Below are positions 25,107 through 34,134 of a stretch of DNA of 64,000 nucleotides, in pieces. The notes beneath the pieces were generated by a model that was not told the origin of the DNA, searched no databases, and saw only the letters and a program-made list of their open reading frames with translations. The DNA is from Brevibacillus fulvus (lineage in GTDB: Bacteria; Bacillota; Bacilli; Brevibacillales; Brevibacillaceae). The translations under genes were made by a program, and so were the position numbers. How positions within the stretch are numbered: position 1 is the first letter of the stretch; the number at the start of each line of letters is the position of its first letter. Where the stretch lies: contig NZ_JAFBEB010000001.1 of the NCBI RefSeq assembly GCF_016908525.1, positions 498,501 through 562,500 on the forward strand. The letters are read 5' to 3'.

Positions 25107-27947
25107 TCAGCGCAGATTGGTCAAATCAAGAGCGGCAAGCTCTCGTAGTAACCGTTTTTCGATCAGGGCTAACTGCTGTTGATCTCCGGTGGCATTGTTG
25201 AGGAATAAAGAGAAACAAAGCCGTTGCCCGTCTTTGGTCGTGACATAACCCGACAGCGTCCGGGTACCTTCCGCCATGCCGCGGTAAGCGCTGATTCGTC
25301 GATCAAGGCGCGGCAGAAGGTCAGACAATTGTTCTGCTGATTGGCCAAGCAAGCTGGTAAGTTGGTTCGCGGAGAGCAGGTTGTAACCGCTCGAACCGGA
25401 GCCGTCTTTCATTTCAAATGGGCGGGAAATACCCATTCGGCGAACCGTTTCCTTGACGATTTCGATGCTTTGCTCAAAACCGCCTGCTCCGTGTTTGGTC
25501 GCACCCAGCGTTTTCAGCAGCATCTCCATACAAGGTGCGCTGTCGTTGTTCAAGCAGAAGCGAACCACCTCAGCAAGCGGCGGAGAGTCATAGCGGGCGA
25601 CATGATTCTGCGTTGCCGGTGCTTTTCCGCGCAGCACTTTGCTTTGTTTGCTCACTTTGATTCCTGCCTGCTCCAGCCGTTCTTTGAACACAGTTCCCAA
25701 GTACAAAGCAGGCTGATCAACGGTGAGCAATTGTTGGCTCAAGGCAGTGCCGATCGGCAGTTTCCCTTGGATCACCAGCGTATTGGTCCCGCGAAGCCGC
25801 TTAACCTGCAGCGTCTTGGGCTGATGACGTTCGACAGTGACAGCCTGGTTGGTCACCTGGACATAGTTCGTCTTGGGAGAAAGTTGGACTTGGACAGGCT
25901 GTCCGCTTTGTACAGCCGGCGTAATGTTCAACCTGACGCTTCCTTGCTGCAAGGACAAGGCGCTGATCTGCGCGTTCCGGGCATCGCTCTCCCGATCCCA
26001 GCGCCATCCGGCCGGCAACCGTTGGTCATCGAAGAAGCTGTCATCAACGATAATATTGCCGTTAAGCTGGGTGATACCGTTTTCCTGCAAGTTTTTGACC
26101 AATTGCGACAAGGTCAGTCCGCCGGCGAGCAGCGGCTCTTGATCCGCGATCAGCGGATCGCCGCCCCCCTTGATGAACAGATCGCCATTTACGATCCCTT
26201 GGGGGTCAGGCGGAGCCGCAAGAGAGACTTCTGTGTGAAACCGGTAGGCTGGTCCGAGCTGTTGCAAGGCCGCGACAACCGTCAGCAACTGGAGGTTGTT
26301 GGCTGGGAAGAGCAGCTTGTCGCCGAGCCGCTCATACAGCAGCGAATCATCACCATTGTCTCCAAGGCGGCGAATCGATACACCGGCAATCGTTCCGTTC
26401 AGCTTGCTTTGTTGCAAAATCCGCTCGAATCGGGCAGACGCCGGATACGACTGGGACGTTGCCAGCTTTTGCTGCGGCATAGCGAGCTGGGGATACTTCG
26501 CCAACAACACAGCCAGTTTATCCTGAAACGCTTGAGCGGCGGAAGCGTCCAACACGCCGTTCATCATCACGCAAAAGATCAGGCGATGTCCGTTTTCGGC
26601 CGTAATGATGCCTGCGAGCGAATTGACGCCGGACATAGAGCCTGTTTTGGCCTGGAGCCTGGCCGCGGCGGCTGTATCTTTCATGCGGTGTTGCAGCGTT
26701 CCGTCCACACCGGCAATCGGCAAGGAGCGGTAAAAATGATCTCGATACGGTTGCCGATCAACATAGCGAAGCAGTTGGATCATGTCCCGGGGAGAGAACA
26801 AGTTCAAACGCGACAGACCGGAACCGTCCGCCTGCCTGTAATCGCGAACGCCGGCTTTCTGCAAGAACTCCCGGACCACCTCGGTGCCTGCCGCAAAACT
26901 GCCTTGCTGCTTTTCCAACGCCCCCAATGTTTTGCAAAACATCTCGACATAAAAGTTATCGCTTTCCTTGTTGGCATGGACAATGAGTTCAGATAGCGGC
27001 CGGGAGTAATGTGTCGCCAACAGGAGAGTTGCATCGTCCATCACCGTTTTGCGGACGTGAACATCCGTAGCAAAAACGATCCCGGTTTCAGCCAATACAT
27101 GTTGAAAGACGTCTCCCACAAACAAGGCGGGATCGTTCATAGTGAAACCGGCCTCAACAGGCGGGGCCGCTTTGCCAATCGAGCCGCGCAAGGTGATCGT
27201 ATTTCCTGAAACGGACCGCTCTGCTTCTGTTTGATCTTCATCGCCATCTGTAATCGTGAGTTGATTATTCAGCCTGACATAGCGGTTGGGGGGAGTATAG
27301 GTGAGTGTTGGTCTTTCGCCAATCCGCCTGTCAGGGATGATGTTGACCGTGACGGTATTTTCGTTTACAGCCAAACTGCTGATTTGCGCGCTAAAGTCAT
27401 ACGCTTCATCATCCCACATCCAGGCCGGTCCCAGCCGGGTTCCATCAAAAAACGAGTCGTCCACCATGATCGTTCCGTTAATTTTCCTGATGCCGACTCG
27501 CTTCAAATCCCGCGCGAATTCCGCCAATTGTTCAACATCAAGCGAAGGATCGCCGTAACCTTTCAAAATGACATTTCCTTGCAATACACCGGAAGAGCTC
27601 AGTGTTCCGTCCACATACAACTCCGTTTTAAATTGATAGGAGGGTCCCAAGCGGTCAAGGGCGGCCGCCGTTGTAAACAGTTTCATAATGGAGGCAGGCA
27701 CAAAGTTTTGCTCATGGTTGATGGTAAACAAGTGCTGCCGGGTAGACAAGTCGAAAATATCCATGCCAACGATGCTTCCGTTGCTCTGCGGATCTCGTTC
27801 CCATTCGCCGAGCAGGTTCCTGATCTGTCCCCCTAATAGCGAGGAGCCTGGTGTCGCTTCTGCTGCCAGCGAACCGTTCTGAACGAGCAGCAGGCTGATC
27901 ATGAAGACGTGACAGAGGGAGAGCAGAGCATTGCTTGCGAGCAGCAT
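25107..27947 (-). CDS. dacB: Double-length PBP4 (S13 D-Ala-D-Ala carboxypeptidase) with inactive second copy
   Basis: A 946-residue exported protein containing two tandem S13 (PBP4/DacB) domains; family members normally have one, at about 450-500 residues. The signal peptide is at 1-29. Copy 1 (about 35-490) has all three catalytic motifs: S86-I-M-K89, S329-D-N331 and K434-T-G436. Copy 2 (about 505-946) aligns well (PAxxxxLLTxxAALxxLGPxYxFxTE, DDSFFDxxRLP) but reads N550-N-L-Q at SxxK, D-S-A at SxN and A-E-G-T at the KTG position. It should therefore be a non-catalytic S13 fold. Copy 1 should trim or cleave peptidoglycan peptides outside the membrane. AAAGGAG precedes the ATG. Confidence 0.92.
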   Translation of the reverse strand: MLLASNALLSLCHVFMISLLLVQNGSLAAEATPGSSLLGGQIRNLLGEWERDPQSNGSIVGMDIFDLSTRQHLFTINHEQNFVPASIMKLFTTAAALDRLGPSYQFKTELYVDGTLSSSGVLQGNVILKGYGDPSLDVEQLAEFARDLKRVGIRKINGTIMVDDSFFDGTRLGPAWMWDDEAYDFSAQISSLAVNENTVTVNIIPDRRIGERPTLTYTPPNRYVRLNNQLTITDGDEDQTEAERSVSGNTITLRGSIGKAAPPVEAGFTMNDPALFVGDVFQHVLAETGIVFATDVHVRKTVMDDATLLLATHYSRPLSELIVHANKESDNFYVEMFCKTLGALEKQQGSFAAGTEVVREFLQKAGVRDYRQADGSGLSRLNLFSPRDMIQLLRYVDRQPYRDHFYRSLPIAGVDGTLQHRMKDTAAAARLQAKTGSMSGVNSLAGIITAENGHRLIFCVMMNGVLDASAAQAFQDKLAVLLAKYPQLAMPQQKLATSQSYPASARFERILQQSKLNGTIAGVSIRRLGDNGDDSLLYERLGDKLLFPANNLQLLTVVAALQQLGPAYRFHTEVSLAAPPDPQGIVNGDLFIKGGGDPLIADQEPLLAGGLTLSQLVKNLQENGITQLNGNIIVDDSFFDDQRLPAGWRWDRESDARNAQISALSLQQGSVRLNITPAVQSGQPVQVQLSPKTNYVQVTNQAVTVERHQPKTLQVKRLRGTNTLVIQGKLPIGTALSQQLLTVDQPALYLGTVFKERLEQAGIKVSKQSKVLRGKAPATQNHVARYDSPPLAEVVRFCLNNDSAPCMEMLLKTLGATKHGAGGFEQSIEIVKETVRRMGISRPFEMKDGSGSSGYNLLSANQLTSLLGQSAEQLSDLLPRLDRRISAYRGMAEGTRTLSGYVTTKDGQRLCFSLFLNNATGDQQQLALIEKRLLRELAALDLTNLR

Positions 27948-28027
27948 CGTATTCCGCTCCTTTCTGCCGTGCTTGTCCCGCCATACGATTTTTGTTTGTT
28001 CAGGGGATATCTACCAGATTCACTCAT
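27899..28027 (-). CDS. Possible 42-codon leader ORF overlapping the start of the PBP4 gene
   Basis: An excellent AGGAGG seven bases before an ATG opens a 42-codon frame (MSESGRYPLNKQKSYGGTST...) that runs past the PBP4 start in a different frame and stops 46 bases inside it. The peptide resembles nothing known. It could be a coupling leader or a chance frame. The ribosome site is the only strong argument. Confidence 0.3.
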   Translation of the reverse strand: MSESGRYPLNKQKSYGGTSTAERSGIRCCSQAMLCSPSVTSS

Positions 28028-28395
28028 GGACAAACCTCCTCTTCTTCGCGTATTCCTTATTTTACCTTCATTTTGGTTTTTCTTCCAGTTGATCAGCATT
28101 TGCCCGATTCTAGGTTTGTAATTATTGTTAGGTTTCGCTAGAATAGAGATTGTCCTTCTTGATCGGGAAACAAAGCTCTGTCTTCCTCGACTAAGAATGG
28201 TTGTTGCTGTGCACTGCAGTTCGTTATCGATTGTGCATCCATTTAAATCTTGCCTTGGCAAGATCCATTGATTCCCTCTAATGTAATTATTTTCAATATT
28301 TTCTCTTTTCATCCACAGAAAAGCTTTTTACTTACCTTCTTCTTTGCTGACAGAAGTGGCAGTATCTTGCGGATAAACGTAAAAAATAGGGCTGA
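27948..28395. other. 448-base gap between divergent PBP4 and the disrupted GGDEF gene
   Basis: Apart from the possible leader ORF at its left end, this AT-rich stretch holds no supported gene. It must contain the PBP4 promoter on the minus strand and the promoter of the GGDEF gene on the plus strand. I see no unambiguous -35/-10 pair and no terminator. Confidence 0.35.
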
Positions 28396-28719
28396 ATGAA
28401 CATGTTATTGAGCAGAATTTTTATAATCTTCTTATTTATAATCAGTATAGGGGCGGCCGTTTGCTCCTGGCACACGTTTTCCTTCGATCTGCAATATGTC
28501 AAAACATTGTGCGTGTATTTGTTTTTTTCCTTGCTCTATTATCACTTGCGTTTTGTCAGCCATTTGGGAACCAAAACAATCGAATACGGGATGAACTATA
28601 ATCTCTCGTTTGTGATCGCCACGACACCAAGCGGTTTGCTCTTCTTTGAACTTATATACCGATTCCTGATTTATTTGTACAAGGGGTCCCGCCAACATTT
28701 TATCGAAAATATACGCTAA
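28396..28719 (+). pseudogene. Membrane-anchored diguanylate cyclase, N-terminal fragment (split by transposon)
   Basis: The first 95 codons (to 28682) encode the hydrophobic N-terminal part of a GGDEF protein with at least two transmembrane helices (SRIFIIFLFIISIGAAVCSW, LCVYLFFSLLYYHLRF). Reading then enters the transposon end and stops after 12 foreign codons at 28719. The rest of the gene lies 10.1 kb away at 38793-39777 in the same frame. As it stands this makes only a truncated membrane stub. Confidence 0.85.
28678..28682 (+). repeat. Target-site duplication, left copy
   Basis: TACAA immediately precedes the left inverted repeat; the identical TACAA follows the right inverted repeat at 38788-38792. 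Five bases is the standard duplication for Tn3-family elements. Confidence 0.93.
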
Positions 28720-28722
28720 GCC
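28683..28722 (+). repeat. Left terminal inverted repeat (IRL)
   Basis: 40 bp starting GGGG and ending CGCTAAGCC. It matches the reverse complement of 38748-38787 at 39 of 40 positions (T versus A in the TTTATCG/TTTAACG segment). The ACGAAAA...CGCTAAG core is typical of Tn3-family ends. Confidence 0.95.
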
Positions 28723-29124
28723 TTCGGATGTTTCCGGCTTCGCTTTTTTTCTTACTCTAAGTTCAATAGTCCGGGCGGCATAGCCCGGACCACCGGTTAT
28801 TCAACTTCCAGTTCTTTCAGCGGTGGATTGGCCATCTTCAAATAAAAGGTTGGCGCTACGGCGCTGACCCTTTTCTTTTTAAGGAGTAAAAAGATCAAAC
28901 TGGACTCTTTGGCTTGAGATACTCACGTTTACAAATATGGTCCATAAAGTAATCCGTCATCCAATTATGGCGGACGTCCCAGAAGCACATATTGCAACTT
29001 CTTTGATACAGGAATACTTCCAGGATTTGTGGGAATAAATGTTTATTAAGTTCATGGCTTCCTTCCAGTTTGGATAACAAGCTGAAGAAGAAGGAACCAT
29101 TTGTTGTTGAGGGGACTATTCGAT
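28723..29124. other. Left subterminal region of the transposon
   Basis: About 400 bases before the germination operon. A segment CTTTTTTTCTTACTCTAAG (28742-28761) and a hairpin GTCCGGGC / GCCCGGAC (28769-28790) mirror the right end of the element, so conserved end sequence extends to about 110 bp. The rest probably holds the operon's promoter, perhaps of sporulation type, but I cannot pick it out. A minus-strand 61-codon TTG frame (28895-29080) has no ribosome site. Confidence 0.45.
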
Positions 29125-30225
29125 ATGGTTAATAAAACAGGTTTCGCCATTGGCACAATCCCATCGTTTTCCATCATTGCCTTAGCGGTAGGGTTAATGA
29201 ACCATGTCATGGTCATTCCCTCCTTGTTGCAAGAGGCGAAAAGAGACGCGTGGTTAAGTGTTTTGGCCATGATTTTGCCGTATATAATATGGACACTTAT
29301 TCTCTACTACATCATGAAAAAGACAAAACAGCAACCGATTGTGACCTGGTTACAGGGGAATTATGGAACGGTCATTTCCGTCGCATTTCGTTTTTTTTTC
29401 ATCGCCTATCTATTTTTGATTATTGTTTTAACGGTAAAGGAAACAACCACTTGGACGCATGCCTCCTACTTGCCAAAAACGCCACAACTTGTTTTATCCG
29501 TTTCATTGATTCTTTTATGTTGTTATGCCGTCCATTTCGGACTCCGAACCATTGCGATTACTGCAGGCATTTTGCTGCCGTTCGTGGTCGTATTTGGGGA
29601 TTTTGTCATGAGCTCCAATCTTCCCAAGAAAAATTATGCTTTGTTGACACCCATCATGGAACATGGAGTGGAGCCCGTTCTCAAAGGATGTATGTATGTA
29701 GGTGGAGGACTTGCAGAATTCATTATTATTCTGCTATTCCATCATCGAATGAAATCGAACATTCGTCCATGGTCGTTATGTTTATTAGCCATCTTCTTGG
29801 TTATATTGGTATTTGGGCCCGTTACGGGTGCAATCGCCGAATTTGGACCTTTTGAAGCAGCCAAACTGCGATACCCGGCTTATGAAGAATGGCGTCTCGT
29901 ACAAGTTGGAAATTATATTCGGCATGTAGACTTCTTATCCATTTATCAGTGGCTATCGGGGGCATTTGTCCGGGTTTCCATTTCGCTGCTTTTACTAATC
30001 GATCTATTGCCAGCAAGTCATAACAAGAACTTTAGGCTTGTATGGTTAACGCTCCTCGGCATCATTATTGTCGTCGTTGTTGAGTTACCCGTCAGCGACA
30101 TGCAATATGCCAGCTTTTTGAAACAGGTATATTTACCTTTGTCATTAGGTTTAGTTGTAGGGGTATCGCTTTTGTTGTTTATTGCTGTACTCGTGAAAAA
30201 TAGAACTGGAGTGAGACATAAATGA
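29125..30225 (+). CDS. GerAB-like spore germinant receptor, B subunit (permease)
   Basis: A 366-residue integral membrane protein with about ten helices, of the GerAB family (APC-type amino-acid permease fold): MVNKTGFAIGTIPSFSIIALAVGLMNHVMVIPSLL at the start and a final helix before NRTGVRHK. B subunits sit in the spore inner membrane and bind germinants. The ATG at 29125 has GAGGGG ten bases upstream; the in-frame TTG at 29101 does not. It overlaps the A-subunit gene as ATGA. It is first in the operon, an order (B-A-C) different from the B. subtilis gerA operon (A-B-C). Confidence 0.9.
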   Translation: MVNKTGFAIGTIPSFSIIALAVGLMNHVMVIPSLLQEAKRDAWLSVLAMILPYIIWTLILYYIMKKTKQQPIVTWLQGNYGTVISVAFRFFFIAYLFLIIVLTVKETTTWTHASYLPKTPQLVLSVSLILLCCYAVHFGLRTIAITAGILLPFVVVFGDFVMSSNLPKKNYALLTPIMEHGVEPVLKGCMYVGGGLAEFIIILLFHHRMKSNIRPWSLCLLAIFLVILVFGPVTGAIAEFGPFEAAKLRYPAYEEWRLVQVGNYIRHVDFLSIYQWLSGAFVRVSISLLLLIDLLPASHNKNFRLVWLTLLGIIIVVVVELPVSDMQYASFLKQVYLPLSLGLVVGVSLLLFIAVLVKNRTGVRHK

Positions 30226-31733
30226 AATTTCGCCGGTTATGGAAATCCCTATTGAAAAATCATACATCTTCCCCGGTACCATCGGTTGCCCTGCCCCAAA
30301 ATCACGAATGGTCACCGGAAGGGTTCCGCTCCTTATTTCGCAATTGCGCAGATGTGAAGATGGATAAGTATGACTTTGGCGATGTGGACTCCCTGCAAAC
30401 GGTACACCTTATCTATTGCGAAGGGTTGGCGGATATACAGCAGATCAACGAATACGTGCTTCCGCGATTGGAAAGTATGTTGCATCATTCGAAACCTGGT
30501 ATAGGGTTCGATAAAAAGCTGGAATTAACCCGAGTCGATCAGACTGGGGATCTGACAACCCGCGTATTTTCGGGTCAACTCATCATTTACTTTTCAAACC
30601 TGAATGCTCTTTATGCATTGGATATTGCTTCTCCCCCTCATCGAAGCCCCTCGGAATCAAACACGGAAATATCCATCAAAGGGCCAAAAGACGGGTTCGT
30701 GGAAGAACTAACAACCAACGTAGCATTAATTCGCAAACGCCTTCGCACCAATTCCCTTTGTTATGAACAATTTACGATTGGAAAAAGGAGCAACAGCAAA
30801 GTGGCTTTGCTCTACATCGAAGATATCATTCAGCCTGAAATTGTGAAGGAGGCGAAAACCCGCTTACAACACATCGATATAGATGCCATAATGGGGAGCA
30901 GCCAATTGGAAAAAATCATTTCCGATTATTCGTTCACCTTATTCCCTTTACTGGATTATTCCGGTCGCCCCGATTATGTGGCAGACTGTCTCATACACGG
31001 ACGATTCGCCGTTATTGTCGAGGGGGCCCCTAATGCCATTATAGGACCTGCCAATTTAACCCTCTTACTAAAATCACCTGAAGATGCCTATTTCCCGTTT
31101 TATTATGCTACTTTGGGGATGTTTTTGCGTCTTGTGGGTCTAGTCATATCATTGCTGCTGCCGGGTTTTTGGATTGCGCTTTCGTCCTTTAATGTGGAAC
31201 AAATACCGTATCCACTTTTAGCAACGATTTCGGTGTCAAGAATTGGCTTACCTATGCCTGGGCCCATGGAGGCTATTTTAATGATCTTTATGTTCGAGCT
31301 GTTTCGAGAAGCCGGAGAGAGGCTGCCTAAAGCGGTTGGCCAAACGGTATCTGTTGTTGGGGGAATTGTGGTTGGGGATGCAGCCATTCGTGCTGGACTT
31401 GCCTCAACGACTTTGCTTGTCGTAGCGGCCGTAACCGCAGTTTCAAGTTTTACATTGGTCAATCAATCGCTTGTGGGTTCAGTTAGCATCATCCGATTTT
31501 TTGTATTGATTTGTTCGTCGGTGCTGGGCATGTACGGATTTATTTTGTCTACGATTGCGATTGTTTTGTATCTTTCGCGGTTGGAGTCCTTTGGTGTACC
31601 GTATCTTGCCCCCTTATCCCCTTTAACTTGGAAGGACTTTATTGCGGCTGTTATCCGAAAACCGTGGAACACAATAAATCGCCGACCCGAAATGTTGCAT
31701 ACGAAAGATTCCACGAGAAGAGGTGATTCCTAA
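30222..31733 (+). CDS. GerAA-like spore germinant receptor, A subunit
   Basis: A 503-residue protein. The N-terminal half (1-285) is hydrophilic and soluble, with LVYIEDI-type segments (KVALLYIEDIIQPEIV) and the family phrase VADCLIHGRFAVIVEGAPNAIIGPANLTLLLKSPEDAYFP leading into five or six membrane helices (about 290-470), including GLPMPGPMEAILMIFMFELFREAGERLP. These are the hallmarks of GerAA/SpoVAF proteins. With B and C subunits it forms the nutrient-sensing ion channel of the spore inner membrane. No frameshift is seen. Confidence 0.93.
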   Translation: MKFRRLWKSLLKNHTSSPVPSVALPQNHEWSPEGFRSLFRNCADVKMDKYDFGDVDSLQTVHLIYCEGLADIQQINEYVLPRLESMLHHSKPGIGFDKKLELTRVDQTGDLTTRVFSGQLIIYFSNLNALYALDIASPPHRSPSESNTEISIKGPKDGFVEELTTNVALIRKRLRTNSLCYEQFTIGKRSNSKVALLYIEDIIQPEIVKEAKTRLQHIDIDAIMGSSQLEKIISDYSFTLFPLLDYSGRPDYVADCLIHGRFAVIVEGAPNAIIGPANLTLLLKSPEDAYFPFYYATLGMFLRLVGLVISLLLPGFWIALSSFNVEQIPYPLLATISVSRIGLPMPGPMEAILMIFMFELFREAGERLPKAVGQTVSVVGGIVVGDAAIRAGLASTTLLVVAAVTAVSSFTLVNQSLVGSVSIIRFFVLICSSVLGMYGFILSTIAIVLYLSRLESFGVPYLAPLSPLTWKDFIAAVIRKPWNTINRRPEMLHTKDSTRRGDS

Positions 31734-32876
31734 ATGTCGGGATGGAAGAAATTGACGTCCATCTATTTGATATTCCCACTTCTTTTAACTGGCTGCTGGG
31801 ATATTAAGGATATTCAAGATGTCAATTATTTAACAAGTATCGGGATCGATTATGTCGAGGGTCAATACGTCGTTTATGGGCAACTGCTGGACTTCTCGGA
31901 TGTCGCAAAAATGGAATCAGGGAAGCCGCTCCAGCCAATTCCCGTGTGGGTCGGTCAAGGCATGGGGGATACGACACTTAGTGCCGTTAATGATTTGTAC
32001 CACACATCGGAGATGCGGATTTTTTATGGCCAAATTATCACCGTTGTCGTAAGTGAGAACGTATTGAAAAAGGGATTAAAGGAGATCGATGAACTGCGGC
32101 ACCGCTATTATGAAATGCGCTACACACCATGGTTTTTTGGCACTACAGAGCCGATAGACCAAATTTTCGCGGTAACTCCTTTTTTTAATCTATCACCGCT
32201 TATGTCATTGCTTCATCAACCGCAGGAGAGTTACAAACAAGAATCGGTCATTGCCCCGATAACCTCGAGGGAGTTCGTGTCCGATATCCACGAACCAGGA
32301 AAGGCGACCCTTTTACCTTCTTTATCCATTTCGGATCGGCATTGGAAAAAAGGTGGAGACCCGCATTCGATGCTTGAAATGGATGGTGTTTTCGTTTTGC
32401 AGGATGGAAAATATCGAGGTCGGCTCACCAGGGAAAACATTCCGGGCCTCCGCTGGGTGGAACCCCAAACCCAACGTAGCCCTTTAATACTTCGCAGTGG
32501 TGGAAAGCCACAGGTTGCATTGTCTCTCGAGAATCCAAAGGTTAAAATCATTCCGCATGTCAAGGGAAAGGAAGTTACGTATACCGTCGATGTTAAGCTT
32601 TCGGGAAATGTTAGCGAGATCATCCAACCCATGTCTGAACGGCTTATGGAGGAGAAAGCGGCAGAACTAGTACAAAATGAAATCAAAAGAACGTTCGAAA
32701 AAGGGCTTGAAATCCATTCCGACCTGTTACAACTGGAACATGCGCTGTATCGTCAGAAAAATAAAGATTGGAAAAAGATCTACGCGGAAAGAGATTTCAA
32801 AATAACAACGGAATCCCTTCAAGAGATCAAGGTTTCAGTTAAATTGAACAATGCAGGGAAACTAAAGTTACCTTGA
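31734..32876 (+). CDS. GerAC-like spore germinant receptor, C subunit (lipoprotein)
   Basis: A 380-residue Ger(x)C lipoprotein. The signal ends in the lipobox LLTGCWD (Cys near 22), followed by IKDIQDVNYLTSIGIDYVEGQYVVYGQLLDFS, the standard start of mature C subunits. Three-domain length is normal and the C-terminal helix QNEIKRTFEKGLEIHSDLL is present. It should be anchored to the outer face of the spore inner membrane beside the A and B subunits. It starts directly after the A-subunit stop. Confidence 0.93.
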   Translation: MSGWKKLTSIYLIFPLLLTGCWDIKDIQDVNYLTSIGIDYVEGQYVVYGQLLDFSDVAKMESGKPLQPIPVWVGQGMGDTTLSAVNDLYHTSEMRIFYGQIITVVVSENVLKKGLKEIDELRHRYYEMRYTPWFFGTTEPIDQIFAVTPFFNLSPLMSLLHQPQESYKQESVIAPITSREFVSDIHEPGKATLLPSLSISDRHWKKGGDPHSMLEMDGVFVLQDGKYRGRLTRENIPGLRWVEPQTQRSPLILRSGGKPQVALSLENPKVKIIPHVKGKEVTYTVDVKLSGNVSEIIQPMSERLMEEKAAELVQNEIKRTFEKGLEIHSDLLQLEHALYRQKNKDWKKIYAERDFKITTESLQEIKVSVKLNNAGKLKLP

Positions 32877-32983
32877 AACATGGTAAGTGTTGAAGTGGAT
32901 GGAAGGGGGTCGATCAGGATAAAAGGAAGGAATGGCTAAATGAAACCCATTTCCAGATAACTACAAAAGAGGTGTTCCACAAA

Positions 32984-33220
32984 ATGACACGGGGTAGGAA
33001 ACTGTTATGTTCGTTAATTCGAATCTGCATCACTCTTAACTGGATCGTTGCGATTTTCTTCGCGTTCCACTTCGCAATAACCGGGAGGATGTATATGTCA
33101 AGCTCCCCGGTTTCCTCAATGTTTGTTATATTTACCTGTATCCTTGTTGCAGTCCTGATTTTACCCCAATTTCTCAAAGACATAGAGAATGGGGTTAATA
33201 ACCCCGAGGATAGTAAATGA
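32984..33220 (+). CDS. Small two-helix membrane protein, probable germinant receptor D subunit
   Basis: A 78-residue protein with two transmembrane helices (about 10-32 and 43-62) and a short acidic tail ending NNPEDSK. Small two-helix 'D' proteins are known beside many ger operons and modulate receptor function; position and topology fit. The ATG at 32984 is used because AGAGG lies 11 bases upstream; the GTG at 32972 overlaps that site. The stop overlaps the start of the decayed epimerase reading frame. Confidence 0.62.
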   Translation: MTRGRKLLCSLIRICITLNWIVAIFFAFHFAITGRMYMSSSPVSSMFVIFTCILVAVLILPQFLKDIENGVNNPEDSK

Positions 33221-33940
33221 CGTCTATTGCTTCTCGTTGGCTATTTCATGGGAATCCAGGAAAATGCAACGAACGGCCGAATGATGAAGAGAATTTAACA
33301 AAACATCTTGTGGGTATTTCCAGATTTATTTTCGTGGTTAGTATTGCCAGCCAGATCGGGGATTTCGTAAAATATCGTTCTGGGAAGACAGTTGGCGCAA
33401 TCAGTCATGTTTAAACTATTGCCGCAATCTGGAGAACTCATTTGGGAGCATTATAACGCGGACTGGGAAACTGGGAAATCGATTGGAATTATAATAAGGG
33501 AAAAACAAAAGACGAAACTCGTCCGTATGGATATATTTTTGGTCATTCTATTGAATGGTGCAAAGTTGCTTGATCAGTACGCTCCGGAGGTTTGGCATGC
33601 CCTCTATGCCGAGCGATTATTTCGATTTGCAGCGACCAAGGGAGTGGACCGAGAGAATGGAGGGATTTTCTACTCGATGGATGATCCCAATAGGAGAATC
33701 ATCGATACCGACAAATCGTATTGGGTCATGGCCGAAGCGATCGGTGCATCTGCACTGTCAGCATCAAAAATTGGGCAATCTGAATATCGAAAGTGGTATA
33801 TCGATATTTTCAGTTATTGTTGGTGACCATAAATTCGGAGGCTCCAAATTGTGCCGTTTCTTCATTTTCGGCAGATGTTCGGGGGGCCGGATAATGGCAC
33901 TAAATCAGGACCTAACGACGAACGTCGACCTCAGACGTTA
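33217..33940 (+). pseudogene. AGE-family (N-acylglucosamine 2-epimerase-like) pseudogene
   Basis: Fragments of an AGE-family sugar epimerase can be read in several frames. NLTKHLVGISRFIF is in the frame starting at 33217. LLPQSGELIWEHYNADWE and DRENGGIFYSMDDPNRRIIDTDKSYWVMAEAIGASAL are in another. DWNYNKGKTKDETRPYGYIFGHSIEWCKVA is in a third, between the two halves. DHKFGG follows after a further shift. The HxxEW and YWVMAE motifs are diagnostic of the family. At least three frame changes plus missing segments mean no functional product. Confidence 0.72.
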
Positions 33941-34134
33941 ATCAATCTCATTTTCCTAATCTTCGTTCCTTTACGTTGAAGAGGTCAACAAATAATAGCA
34001 TGCTCCCTCGACGGTTTGTTCCTAAATCACAGGATAATATTGTTTATATCTTGGGTTACAGTAGTAGGTTTACCCAAATTCGGAAACTTCCCATTTCCCT
34101 TAATTACTCCAAACTCTACAAAGCGAAAGAAAAG

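Noticed and set aside
25341-26996. A 551-codon open frame on the plus strand opposite the PBP4 gene.
   Set aside because: It is the complementary shadow of a clearly recognisable PBP4 duplication. Its length reflects codon bias, and the sequence shows no domain.
28895-29080. Minus-strand 61-codon TTG frame in the left part of the transposon, rich in aromatic residues and Cys.
   Set aside because: No ribosome site, non-ATG start and no family; it may be a remnant of older cargo but evidence is too thin.
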